Positions 50,362 through 61,581 of a DNA stretch of 64,000 nt are shown one piece after another. Position 1 is the first letter of the stretch, and every line of letters starts with the position of its first letter. Location: the NCBI GenBank assembly GCA_000499405.2, contig HG738136.1:1475274-1539273 (forward strand), in the 5' to 3' direction. A program made the position numbers and the translations under genes. Below the pieces are notes generated by a model. It was not told the origin of the DNA, searched no databases, and saw only the letters and a list, made by a program, of their open reading frames with translations. Origin of the DNA: Onchocerca volvulus (taxonomy: Eukaryota > Nematoda > Chromadorea > Rhabditida > Onchocercidae).

Positions 50362-53300
50362 TTAATCATATTTCCCACTTAAGATGTGATATGATGAATC
50401 TAATTGCCGGTATCGTGAATGCGAAACTAAATAGTAGAATAAAAAAAATATTAAGCCCAAAGCAGTCATGACATAGCTACCGATAACTGTTTTCTCATTT
50501 GGTAAAAAGCATTTGTTAACCTGTATATCATTAGACATTACGGTGACAAGAAGAAAAGCAGGTTGTGGAATATTTCGCCATGAAAATGAAGATAATGTCC
50601 ATTCATATATACTGTACGGTGGTTGCCACCTATAATATAAAATAAATTAGAGATGTCTTTCGAAATCATTATTCCTAATATGTTCGAAACAATACTACGG
50701 AAAATAATGCAGTAGGAACATTTTTCTTCAAAACGTCATGAATTTGTAACTTTTCATGCCGAAAAATTTTAAGAATTAAATTTATAAATTATGCAGAATC
50801 TTAATGAGATCACAAACGCAATAAGTTCAAACCAAATAGTTAATCACAAAAAACTACTATATGTACAAGAGTTTTTCATGCTAATGCATGCGCAAGTTTA
50901 TTCCGTGAGGATGATTTGAATAAGGATTAGCGTTAAGTCAAATTCTGGAACTGAAACTCACCAAGTTTGACAACTATAATGTGTATGACCATTAAAAACA
51001 GCGCGAGGTTTCAACTTTTCCAAAATGTAGTGAGAAGAAGCGTTCGAAAGACAATCAATGCCAACATGAAAACGCTTCGATTTTATTGGTTCTTGGCTTG
51101 CGTCATAGTCATCCGGACAGTGCGCATCACTCGTCCTGAATTTCAAAAACCATATGGAAATTACATAAAATTTTTTGAATCATTCAAAAATATATGCGAG
51201 GTTTGTCCTTTAGAAGATATTTATAATTTTCAATTAAATAATTCAGAAGAAATTCTCATTTAAAAAATAACTTGGTCGAAAATCACAAAGATAGCGTGTA
51301 TATATATAGTGACAATATCAATCGTTCTTGATAGGCTAGAATAAATGATTTGAAAAAAAAGAAAAAAAAACCAAATATTTCATTGAAATTCACCTATACA
51401 AAGGAATATGAAGTAGCAAAATCGGCCTTGACTGTATGCTACACATTGTTCTATTTTTAGTGCAATCAAAACTTCGACTCAATTCCTCAAGTTCATGTTC
51501 GGTAGCGGTGCAGAGAGGACAATTATCGCGTTCAACCGTCATCGAATTTAATAATACGAAATGATTCCCACCAATAACAATGTGATCCGCAAATGACCGT
51601 GAAAAATGATGCGAGAGAAACTGGAGTCGTCCTGGACTAATCCTAATCGAAAGAAACTTTTGAAATTCTTACACTTGGGAATTTTTGGAAACTTCAAATT
51701 TTTCAAAAGCTGAAGGATTCAAAAAAACATTTTCTAAATTTAATAACAGTATAAAATGAAAACAATTAATGAATCTTTTTGATTTCATCATTTTATTATT
51801 CTTAACAAATTAACGAGTTATTTCTAATGGATCCAAAGCTATGATCATGCTTTAGCCATCATATCTATGTAATTTGGAACATATTCAACATATGCTACAA
51901 CTGATGTCATTAAGAAAAAAAATCAAAATTAAATTGAAAAGAATTACATAATTAACAATTAATAATTATCATGTAGAAGTATGTGTAATTGACTCAAAAA
52001 CTGAATTGCAATTCTAGTTTTAAAGATCTTGTGTAATACAAATTCAAGTCAGGAAAAGCTCGAAACTAAAAAAATACAATGTATTATGAAGCTTACTCAT
52101 CATGAAACCCAATATCATGATTGCCCAGAATACATTGCCTCTCCACATTTTTGGGCACATAAAAAAGTTCATCGAAACGATTCACATAATTCACAAGCTC
52201 CTGATAATTGCTTATAGTACTTTCATCAAATAAATCACCTGAAATCGTATTTCTCTCACAAAATCATTTCCAAAAATTTTTGATTTATTTTAAAAGAAAA
52301 TTTAAAAATTTCCTTTCGCTATTATCCTGCAAATCTTTTCCTTTTTATTAAAAATTGCCAGAAAAAATAAATCCATTAAAATAAAAATAGAAATAGAACT
52401 ATGTAAATGCAAAAAGGCACATCTTCGATATAACATATTTGCACCCAAAATCGATTAAGCCACCTATTTTGCGCAATTTCAAATCATAAAAAACCACGTT
52501 GACATGTTGCCGCTAATTACGCAGCTAATAAAACTTATTCTTATTGCTTTTTCGAAGCATACTTAAGAAATGAATATTTATTTCGGACATATATTTTTTG
52601 AATTTAAATATGTATTTAAACAAATCTAAAAAGAAAACGGCATCTGGACGCATTAATGATATGGCTGACTGAAATGACCGATACATTTGCCATTCCCTGA
52701 AAAACAACAAATCCAATATTCATTCGTTAATGCGCCCATTTTTCTTTGCAGTCGAAACTTAAATATCTAAAATAGCTTAACTGAATGAAAAAGATCTCGG
52801 ATACTTAATATATGAATGAAAAGTGCTTCCCATGTTTTACTCATAAAAAAAAAAAAAAGAAAAGAAAAACAAGTTCTCATTTAATCAAAACTTGTCTCAC
52901 TGACCCAAACTATCTCACATCTAAAACTTATTCCAAATCTCACTCAGTTGAAACTTGAAATCTAAACAAAGTGGAATGGAACTGAATCTCTATTCATTTT
53001 TTTTAACATTTCTAAACATTAATTTCAAAGCATATTCACTTGGCTTTTAAAAGTTGTGTGTATTTTTATTTAATTTCAATTTATGCGATTAATTTTTATT
53101 TGAATTAAATATCATTTGCACTTTAAGCAATTATTACTTCAATTTATTCAAGCAAATTTTATATTAATTTTTATTCATCATTTTTGTACTCCGACGTTTA
53201 TACTTTGATTAAATAATTTCCCTTTTGTCATTTTATCTATCCAAGTACTTATACTTTTATATAATAATATATAAAAGTTTCTTGACGTAATTTTTCATCG

Positions 53301-53682
53301 TGATATAAGCAATCCCACTTTTCATATACTTATTTTTAACATTCAATTTTTGGGATAACGAAAAGAGGAAAAAGGAAATTATTAGCTTTATTTTCATGCA
53401 GTTCTTCTTTAATTCTGATTTTTACAAAGAGAATAGAAAAGAAGCGAACCGCCTCAACTTATCGAACCAATGTCCTCGATGGGGCCCAAGGAGATGGATA
53501 TCGGTCAACATCATTACTCGTGTCTCCTCTTTCGATTGCTCTCCTCGCAATGATGACATGGGCCATGAACACGTCATATAGATCGTTACGTAATATATCA
53601 AATACTCGTTGTACAGGAATACAAGGCAAATGATTAGCGGAACGGACCAGAAAGCGCCATTGCATCCACGTCTTTTCCGCAT
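50362..53682 (-). CDS. MPPE1: MPPE1/PGAP5 GPI ethanolamine-phosphate phosphodiesterase
   Basis: Six exons on the minus strand: 53682-53450, 52696-52626, 52238-52097, 51642-51394, 51135-50962 and 50629-50362; 1137 nt, 378 aa (human 396). The enzyme is a metallophosphoesterase of ER exit sites that removes the ethanolamine phosphate from the second mannose of GPI anchors, aiding ER export. Visible: N-terminal signal anchor (VPLIICLVFLYNEYLIYYVT), metal motifs LTDIHLLG (about residue 60), GDLFDE, LGNHDIGFH, LLLHIPLYR and FNGHTHYSC, the family SFSWRN motif, and a C-terminal membrane segment (VMTALGLIFFLFYYLV). REWQMYRSFQSAI matches human REWQMERALQTAL. All junctions are in phase, but the intron after exon 2 starts with AT, not GT (see findings). 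The C-terminus lacks an obvious dilysine ER signal. Confidence 0.92.
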
Positions 53683-56600
53683 TTTCCATTCCTCGAATTT
53701 TCACAGATAAAAATTTACGCAGTTCATCCATTAAATGTAATCAGCAATTGTGAAATGAAAATGTTTCAGTACGAAATTTAATTTGTTGGCAATATTAAAT
53801 TTGTTTTTGATTAAACATAAGAATAATTAATGTATTCCATTTTTTCCTCTTGATTACTACAACATTAATTAATAATATTCATCTATGGATAAATCCCGTA
53901 TTGTATATCTATTTGATAAGCAAACCCAAAAACAGAATTTCGCTCCAATAAAATTTATGCCTTAGTTTTGTGAAAAACTGACAATTATGTGATATTGATG
54001 GTTGACTGTGCAGTTTATTGCCAAGTAAATAATCAATGAAACATACATTTTTTTGAATTGAATAAAGCATTAAAGCACAAACAAGATGATAATTCTCAAG
54101 TGTTTTAGATGAATAAATTGATTTAAATTTTGCAAAACATCATTGCGATGAATAAATTATGACGCTAATAATCGCATGTTTGCATAAAAATGAATGTTTA
54201 TATATATATACATCTACTGCTATTGCATGAATGAATGAATTTGATCTATTGATATTCTGCAAAAATTCATATAATGATAAAAATTTTTTTTCCACTTTGG
54301 ATCTTAATTAATTTCAAATTTGCATTTCAACGAATGCTATCGTTAAGTGAATGCGAAATAGAATCTTTCAGTTCGATTGTTATTTTAACTGTTAAGATAA
54401 AGCAATTTTGTAGTTTCCCTCTTATCTGAAATATTCCATTTATTTATTGCGTTAATTTTATATGTGACCCTTATTTTCTTCCAGAGAAAAGGAAAAAATT
54501 TTTTGAAAAAATTAAATTTAAAAAATTAGGAAGTACTCTTTTTTCTCAGATATTTTCCAATTTTGAACAATTATAATTGAACGACGAAGAAAATTCTTTT
54601 TCTTAGCTTTTACAGGATATCGTTCAGTAATCTATTACAAGCACTATTATTTGGCTTTTCCAATATTTTCATAATTTTTCATTTTTTTTTTCCCTTCTTT
54701 CTTCAAGTCTTTATTATTGTTTTTATTCTAAGTCAACAAATAAAAAAAAAAAAGAAAAAAGAAAAAAAAAACTAACTGATTTATGAAATGTTGCAAATAT
54801 AGACAATACATAATCGTAGCACAATTTTACAAACAATATTTTGTTTTGCTATTTCATTGTTGACATTACATAGAGACAAATCAAAAATCACTCATTATCA
54901 TCTAATTTGAATATTTCCGGAAACAAAAAGATGGATTTCCCTTACTTAGCTTCAGATTTTAATGCAGATATTTATCATCAGCAGCTCAATATTCAGAGCA
55001 CGGACGGAGGATGCATAAGTTCATCATTAGCTTCAATATTCCATCTTACCATCTTCTTATAATTGAAATCTAATTATGGAGAATATAATAGTAAATAAGA
55101 TCATCCATGTTCGCATCTCTTATCTTCTAATCTTTTCTCTGTTCTACATTGATTTGCATCCAAATAATTACATTTCGATAGATGATCAGAAATAAAATAA
55201 TCATTGATATTCATTTATTAATTATAATTCGTCGTAATTTTCACAGGACATCTTTGGAATTCAATGAAGAATTCCTTTAAATTCCCAATTTTTGGATATT
55301 TTGAAGTTGTGAAATAAATAATAATAGAGCAGAATATGCAATAGAAGTTGAATACAATGGAAGCTAATGAAATATTACGGAACTGTTTAAATTAATTAAT
55401 GAGTATAAAAAAGATTACAATGCGAATCGTTAATTATCTAATTCCAATTAGCATAGCATGGCTTAATAATTTTTAAATTTTGGATCAAATTGTTCAAAAA
55501 GTAATTCTGATTATAATTACATTTTTTTTCTTATCTCTTTCTCATCGTTTTAATCAAAAAGGAATTATTTTTATCAATATTCTCACAAAAATTATTGACT
55601 TTTGATTACCACTTGCATTGGAAACTCCTCAAAGTTTTCCTTCATTTTTTCTCTTATAATTTACCATTGAATACACTTGAAATTTGGATATTTTCTTTTT
55701 CCGATCTTCCTGCAACATTTTTTCTAAGAATTATAAAAAAAATATTTAAAATTAAAAATGGATGAACGAAGTTAAAATTCTCTTCTAGGTTCTAAAGATA
55801 ACCTTATTTTTCGAAAAAAAAAAACCAATTTATCATTTTTCTGAGAAAAAATCGAATTCAAAGATCTGTCCAGATATTCAAAAAAAAAAAAATTACTTTG
55901 CAGAATACTTACTTGATAAAAAATTTAGAACGGGAATAAAGGAATTTTTTTTTATTTTTTCCCAATATTAATAAATAATTTCTATTTTTTTTTCCAATAT
56001 TCCAATATTTGCTATTAAATATTTGTGAGTGCCTCGAAAATACTTATTAAACTTCAAATGTTAGTAGAATGATGAGTTACAAAAATGTTATCGCTTATCT
56101 TTTATCGAATCTAAGAAACTCTCGAACTGAGGCATTTGTTGAAGTTCGGTTTTTTAAAGAATTATTCTAAGTAGAATCCACCAAACAATAATATTTCTTA
56201 CATCCTTTATTCTCAATCAAACTGACATAATAGTTGATTATAGCAAGATAAATAAATAAAATTGCTCATAGCTTATGCTATTTTTTTGAACCTTATAAAA
56301 ATTATATCCTGCAATTTTGAAATTTTCAAAATATTTTTGCTCATTTTTGTTGAAATATCCATTGTTCTCATTTAAATCAAATCAACAATCTATCAAAGCA
56401 TATAAATTGTAGATCCAGTAATCGTAAACTTTTAGTTTAATTAAAACCCTTTAACGAGTAAATTTAAGTAGTATATTTGTTAGTATCTAGTACACGTCTC
56501 TAATAGTAAAATTGTTATAAGGATTTTACTTCATGCAAGTTTAAGAATTGCATTTCAAAAGATACTTCCTCAGCTTACTACAAAATGATGGATATCGTAA

Positions 56601-59450
56601 AGAATTTCTAATTTTCAAAATTTATCATTTAATTCTAATATTTACTACTTGTTTATTAAGTTTTTAATGAAGCAATCGCTGAGCATGATCATGCACAGAC
56701 TTCTTGAACAACCAATGAAATAGAACCAGCAAAGCTTGAAATCGAGAAAATACCACAAATTATTCAATTTATCAATGGCAAGATTTTTCAAAAATATTCT
56801 TCTTCAAAAAGGAAAAAGAAATATTTAACTTGAAATCAATCAACAAGGAAGCAAATCTAATCAACTTCGTTTTATGATGAAATATTTGTTTGCTTTGCAC
56901 TGCACTAATTCATATTTCAAACTTGCAAGATACCATGCTGATTCGTAATTTCTTGTGAGCAGAATTTCATTCATTATATGATAGCAAAGATTAACTTGTA
57001 GAAATGATGTTTTAATATGCAACATATTACTTCTGATTTCAAACATCACAAAAGAGATTTACCAGTGATAACAGTATGAAATATTGGAAAAATTAGCTTA
57101 CAAATGCATTGATTCATTCATCAATAGATTGCTGATCGTACTGATTACATGCCATCTTTTATGATGAAATTTTTGTTTAGATTACTTTATTCCCATCAGA
57201 TGATATTCTATTTTTTGAACAAAAGGTAAATTAATTTCATCATCTTTTCCAATCGTTTAAGCTTCCTGCAATAATTAATAATTTAAGCAGCCGAAATTTG
57301 ACTGATATAATTTCAACTTTTGAGAATATTCATAATATAAATGAAAAAAAAAAGTTTAAATGCGATATTCTTTAAATCGTAGTTTGTCAAAAACTGAACA
57401 ATTCGTTCACCCATTGGACAGCAGCAAATCTCATGTGATAATATTTGCAGTTTTAATTTATAGTTTCAGAAACAAATAACGGAACTCCGTTATCCACTGC
57501 CAATTTTATAAATCTCTTAATTATTTTTTTTTCTTTTTTTGATAAAAAATTATCATAAAAATGGCAGATATGTCACTCAGAAGAATCTAATGTAGTAAAA
57601 AGGCAGAATAAAATAACGTGTTCGCTGCAAGTACGTATTCATGCATTATATAAATTCTTCTTGCATAAAATTTAATTGAAATTTAAATATTTAGAAAGTC
57701 ATCTACTAAAATATGTTAGTCCATAAGATACAGCTTATGATGAAAAAAGCACAATGAGAGTATCAATCGGCAACTAGAAGTTTTAGTTGAAAATATGCCT
57801 ATTAATAATGTACTAACTTTTAATATTGCATAAATTTTAATTGGAATTCAAATATTTACAAAGTTTCTTGGCTGAAAAGTTTTGATTCATACGGTATAGC
57901 TTACAACAGAAGGAAATATATAATGAAAAATTTTGCATTCATATCAACCTGGCAATATAAATTGAAAATATGCCTATTAATAATGTACTGATTGCTTTCA
58001 GTATTTCATTTCATGCAAAATTTTTAAATAATAGCATATGTGATGGAAAATTTTCAAAAATTTATTGTTATCAATGAATTCCGATTTTATCAATTGTGTA
58101 AGAATTTGACTGAAAAGGATTTATTCATTTCTCTAGATTTTACAGTTCTAACCATGCATTGAATCATAAAAATAGTAGCGAGAAAATTCAGATTCCGTCT
58201 CTTTCATAGCAATCTTTACTAAAACGAATATAAATCATTTATAATTATGACATATAAAATTATTTCATTCATATATATCAGGATTCAGTATTCTTTGACA
58301 AAGCATCGACAAAGTATGAAAAATAATTTCCATAATTACCTTTTTTTTCAATAATTTTTTCCTAAAAAATATTTTCAATAATTTTTATAATCCGTTTTGA
58401 GGATAAGGATAGAAAATCTAATTCTACATTAGCCATCATAAAAATGAGCCGATTATAAACTGCTTCGAAAGAAAACAAACTTTTCATTTTGTATTTAAAG
58501 CTTCGAAAATTTATAAAAAGAATTTTATTTTGATAAAAATTCAAAAACTTTTAATGCAAAGTGTGTATAGTATTATTTGAAAGATCGAAGAACTTATCTT
58601 CACAACAATATTTTCCACAAACACTTCAGATGAAATATACTAAATAGCTCACCTACAAGCCATCCAGAGTTGTGTTAAATATTTGAATTACTGCAAGTCT
58701 ACATCTTGAAAATTCAGCTTGCATTAAAGAATGCTTTGATAATAACATATCTGAATTATACGTACTATTTGTTTGATGCCAGGCATTAAACAAATAATAG
58801 CCAGTCAAACACCGAACAAAACAACATCTGACAAGTAAAAAAAATCGCATCTAAATCAATAATAATATTGCGGCCAACTTATCATGTGATAGAAGCATAA
58901 CAGAATTTTATAAAAGTCTATTATCGAATAAGGATAGCACTACGTTGGTTTCTTTTGTCTTTTTTTCTATCAGGAAATTTCTTAAATATTTATAGCTAAA
59001 ATAATTTAAAAGTCCAAAAGAAATATTATTCTAGTGCATAATATTGGAATCTACTTCTCTGGATTCCAGTGAAACAGTGAACTGAGTCTACTGGTCTTTC
59101 AATTGATGAAATTGAAGAATTAATTTCAGCTTAATTAGGTCTTAAGTTTGGTAAGAAAGGATAAGTTTGGTAAAACTTTTCTGTAGTAGCCTTTTTATAC
59201 TTGAACTATTAGTTTGCTTTTTTATATCCTGATTTATGATTTATTGAATCCATATATGAATTGATTAGTTTTATATACTTTGTTTACTTCCTTAGGGGTT
59301 AGCTACTGCAACACATAGCCTTATTACTACAACAAAAGCTCTACAGTAATAAACATTAGAAAATTATTTTTCACTGCATCTTTTACCCTGTTACCAAGAA
59401 TCTCTATGTCCTAAAGGATGCGGAGAGTAGTAGGTGGTTTCTGTAAGTAA
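53683..59450. other. Gene-poor interval
   Basis: No worm gene recognised. Holds the 5' flank of MPPE1, many A/T tracts, a tandem duplication at about 57661-58000, and near its right end (59087-59134) a short frame ending TGLSIDEIEELISA that resembles the C-terminus of Rpn-family bacterial nucleases, too short to call. Confidence 0.4.
57661..58000. repeat. Imperfect tandem duplication, about 170 bp unit
   Basis: TTGCATAAAATTTAATTGAA (57661) recurs as TTGCATAAATTTTAATTGGA (57826), and GAAAATATGCCTATTAATAA recurs at 57789 and 57964. Spacing is about 165-175 bp, and a partial third start may lie near 58012. No coding content. Confidence 0.7.
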
Positions 59451-59709
59451 ATGACAATTAAAAAATCAAGTGATGGTTCCTATAATAGTAGAAATTCTGC
59501 AGGTCGTAGGTTAGGAATGAAAAAAAAAAAAGAAAAAAAATGGGAAGGTTATTCCTGGTAATATAATTGCCCGTCAAAGGGGAACAGAATTTCACTCTGA
59601 AATAAATGTTGGTATGGGTAAAGATCATACGATTTTTGCTAAAGTGGAAGGCAAGATCGATTCCAGTCTTCGTAAAAATATTGTTAAATCAAATATTGCC
59701 TATTATTAG
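59451..59709 (+). pseudogene. rpmA: Wolbachia-like ribosomal protein L27 gene (rpmA), frameshifted
   Basis: Starts with ATG at 59451: MTIKKSSDGSYNSRNSAGRR then LGMKK, breaks frame in an A-rich run (about 59521-59540), then continues [35 protein letters not shown]. This is bacterial L27 from its first codon to near its end (canonical GGSxxNxRxSxGRRLGxKxxGGxxVxxGNIIxRQRGTxxHPGxNVGxGxDHTIFAxxxG). After KVEGK the sequence no longer matches L27 and runs to a stop at 59707-59709. L27 of this form is bacterial or organellar; with hemC beside it a nuclear Wolbachia insertion is the best reading. Non-functional by frameshift and altered C-terminus. Confidence 0.85.
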
Positions 59710-59740
59710 ATCAAGGTAATAGCTAATATCAAAAAAAAGA

Positions 59741-59767
59741 ATGGCTCCAGAGTATGGTGCAACTTGT
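59741..59767 (+). pseudogene. Possible aconitase scrap (MAPEYGATC)
   Basis: Nine codons read MAPEYGATC, identical to a conserved aconitase segment (NMAPEYGATCGFF). The match ends at once on the right. It lies between rpmA and hemC fragments, so a small Wolbachia acn fragment is possible, but the match is too short to be sure. Confidence 0.3.
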
Positions 59768-59797
59768 TTACAACTGCTTCGCCAAGTTTTTAATCAA

Positions 59798-60000
59798 GCA
59801 TCTTTTAGTAAAGTATATAGCTTTCTTGTCTGTTGACACACAACAAAGACGTAGCATGTTTTCATTTACATATTCTAAAGCTGCAAAAGATGTAAAGCAT
59901 GAGCCATTTATTGTTTTCATGAAGCTGCGCTCTGATCTTACCCTTATAAAAGATTTATTATTAATTTTTTCTAAAAGATCGATAGCTTACTTTTCTTTGG
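59798..60000 (-). pseudogene. hemC: Wolbachia-like porphobilinogen deaminase (hemC) fragment
   Basis: The minus strand reads AIDLLEKINNKSFIRVRSER then SFMKTINGSCFTSFAALEYV, then NENMLRLCCVSTDKKAIYFT, matching the third domain of bacterial HemC, with the ER-(S/A)F-L/MK-xxxGSC motif that carries the dipyrromethane-binding cysteine (here in INGSCFT). HemC makes hydroxymethylbilane in haem synthesis; filarial worms are thought to lack most of this pathway while Wolbachia has it. Only about 65 codons of some 300 remain, with one TAA just before the first residue quoted. It lies convergent with the rpmA fragment, an order unlikely to be an intact bacterial operon. Confidence 0.82.
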
Positions 60001-60009
60001 CAATGATGC

Positions 60010-61581
60010 AAAACGCATCAATCATAAATTCGTCATAAGTCCATTCAGAAATGAAAATACTGGCATATTTATTCGCTTTCCTTAGCTTTCTGCTTACTTC
60101 AAGTTAATTGCATTTCATTCATTATCAATAGGTATAAAATCTGAAAATTAGGATATCAAGTCAAACATAGAAATAATGTGTTACTGAATTTCCGAATAAT
60201 GAAAACGTGAAAATCTTCGATATATATTGACAGATAATTAAATTACTTAGAACTCTTTAACACATGCTGTCGGAAAAGTTGGTTTTAAGTTGATGAGACA
60301 GAAACGAATCCTTAAATAAAAAGGTTTCATTGACAAATGCAAGAATGTATTTTCCTGTATAATACAAAAAGTTATTGAAGAATATTCAAAATGATACTAG
60401 CAGAGAAAAATTTGCTACCAGTAGAGCAGAATATCCGTTCTTGATTGTCGATTTGTTATAGAAACTGTTGCTGTATCGGTTTAAAAACTCTTTAAGAAGA
60501 CCACTTGTTTACAATTGGTGTAGAAAAAAGTGAACCGTCATCAAACTATTGTAGAAAATGATTCTGCTCCAAAATCCGAATCTTTTAAATCCTTTCGAAA
60601 CTCCTCCTCTTCTTCTAATCTCCAACGTGTCGCCTCGCCTTGTTTGTCTGTTAATCGGAGCATTTTGGCGGGAAACATGTTTATCCTTCTGCTTATCGTT
60701 TTGGCGGTAAATATGTTTATTGACCTGCTGATCCATTGGGAACTACACGCTTGCTAACCTTTAACACTCCTTGCTTGCTTTAATTATATCCTTCGGATAT
60801 TTCCGACATATGCAACTATCTGGTTTTTTATAATAAATTTATAACTACTGATAACCATCTTTTCTATATCTTTTACTAGCAGTTCCCAAAATTAATGTAT
60901 CGATTATTAATATCGCTTGGATAAGCTTTTGAATTAATCGTCAAAAAGATCTTATGTTGTTGCCATCAAAATCTTGATTAATGTTATCAGCAGTTCGATT
61001 CAGATTAATATAATCAATATTTTGACTAATTTGAACTTTTTAAAATGACTTGGCATCATTTACTTGTTTGGTTTTTTCATCTGAAATCTTTAATTTTTTC
61101 ACTATTAATAGTAGCATTTATGGGATCCGGAACAAATAATGTGATTGATTGGAAATGTAGTGAATTACGGCATCAATTTCCATTTTCAGACTTCTTTATG
61201 CATATGCTATTTGTTTTGATAAATTTAGGATTAACTAAATTTCTTGTCAAATAATTTTTAATATTGTGAAAACTCTTGTCAAAGCAATATAACAAGTAAT
61301 AGACGAAGAAATATGATTTATCAAAGCAGTACTATGCAAAATTAGGTATAAAATAAAGAAATATTTGCAAGAAATTTGGATGTTTAAACAAATTAATTAA
61401 AAAATTAGTTAACCTATGTTGCCAAGTGATACAAATGTGATGAATAATTCGTCATGACTTATATGTGCAAAACAATTATAAATCGATGATTGTGATGAAT
61501 TCCTATTTGACTCTTCAAGTTCTTTTTTGATTCTTCAAGTCCGTATTTGTCTCTCTAAATATCCATTTGACTCTTAAGTTT
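60010..61581. other. Gene-poor interval with a short repeat
   Basis: No firm gene. 60664-60722 holds two copies of a TTTTGGCGG(G/T)AAA-ATGTTTAT word. A 69-codon open frame at 61045-61254 with hydrophobic segments has no recognised homologue. 61501-61575 has about five degenerate copies of a TATTTGACTCTTCAAGTTC-like 20-mer, just beyond the colmedin stop codon. Confidence 0.4.
60664..60722. repeat. Short tandem word shared with 13648-13705
   Basis: TTTTGGCGGGAAACATGTTT and TTTTGGCGGTAAATATGTTT lie about 38 bp apart. The reverse complement of the same arrangement (CATGTTTCCCGCCAAAACG then ACATGTTTACTGCCGAAACG) is at 13648-13705, 47 kb away. Confidence 0.7.

Noticed and set aside
52029..52217. 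Plus-strand frame of 62 codons
   Set aside because: Antisense of MPPE1 exon 3, which carries GDLFDE and GNHD metal-binding motifs.
61045..61254. 69-codon plus-strand frame with hydrophobic segments
   Set aside because: No family features and no neighbouring exons; length is within chance for this AT-rich DNA.
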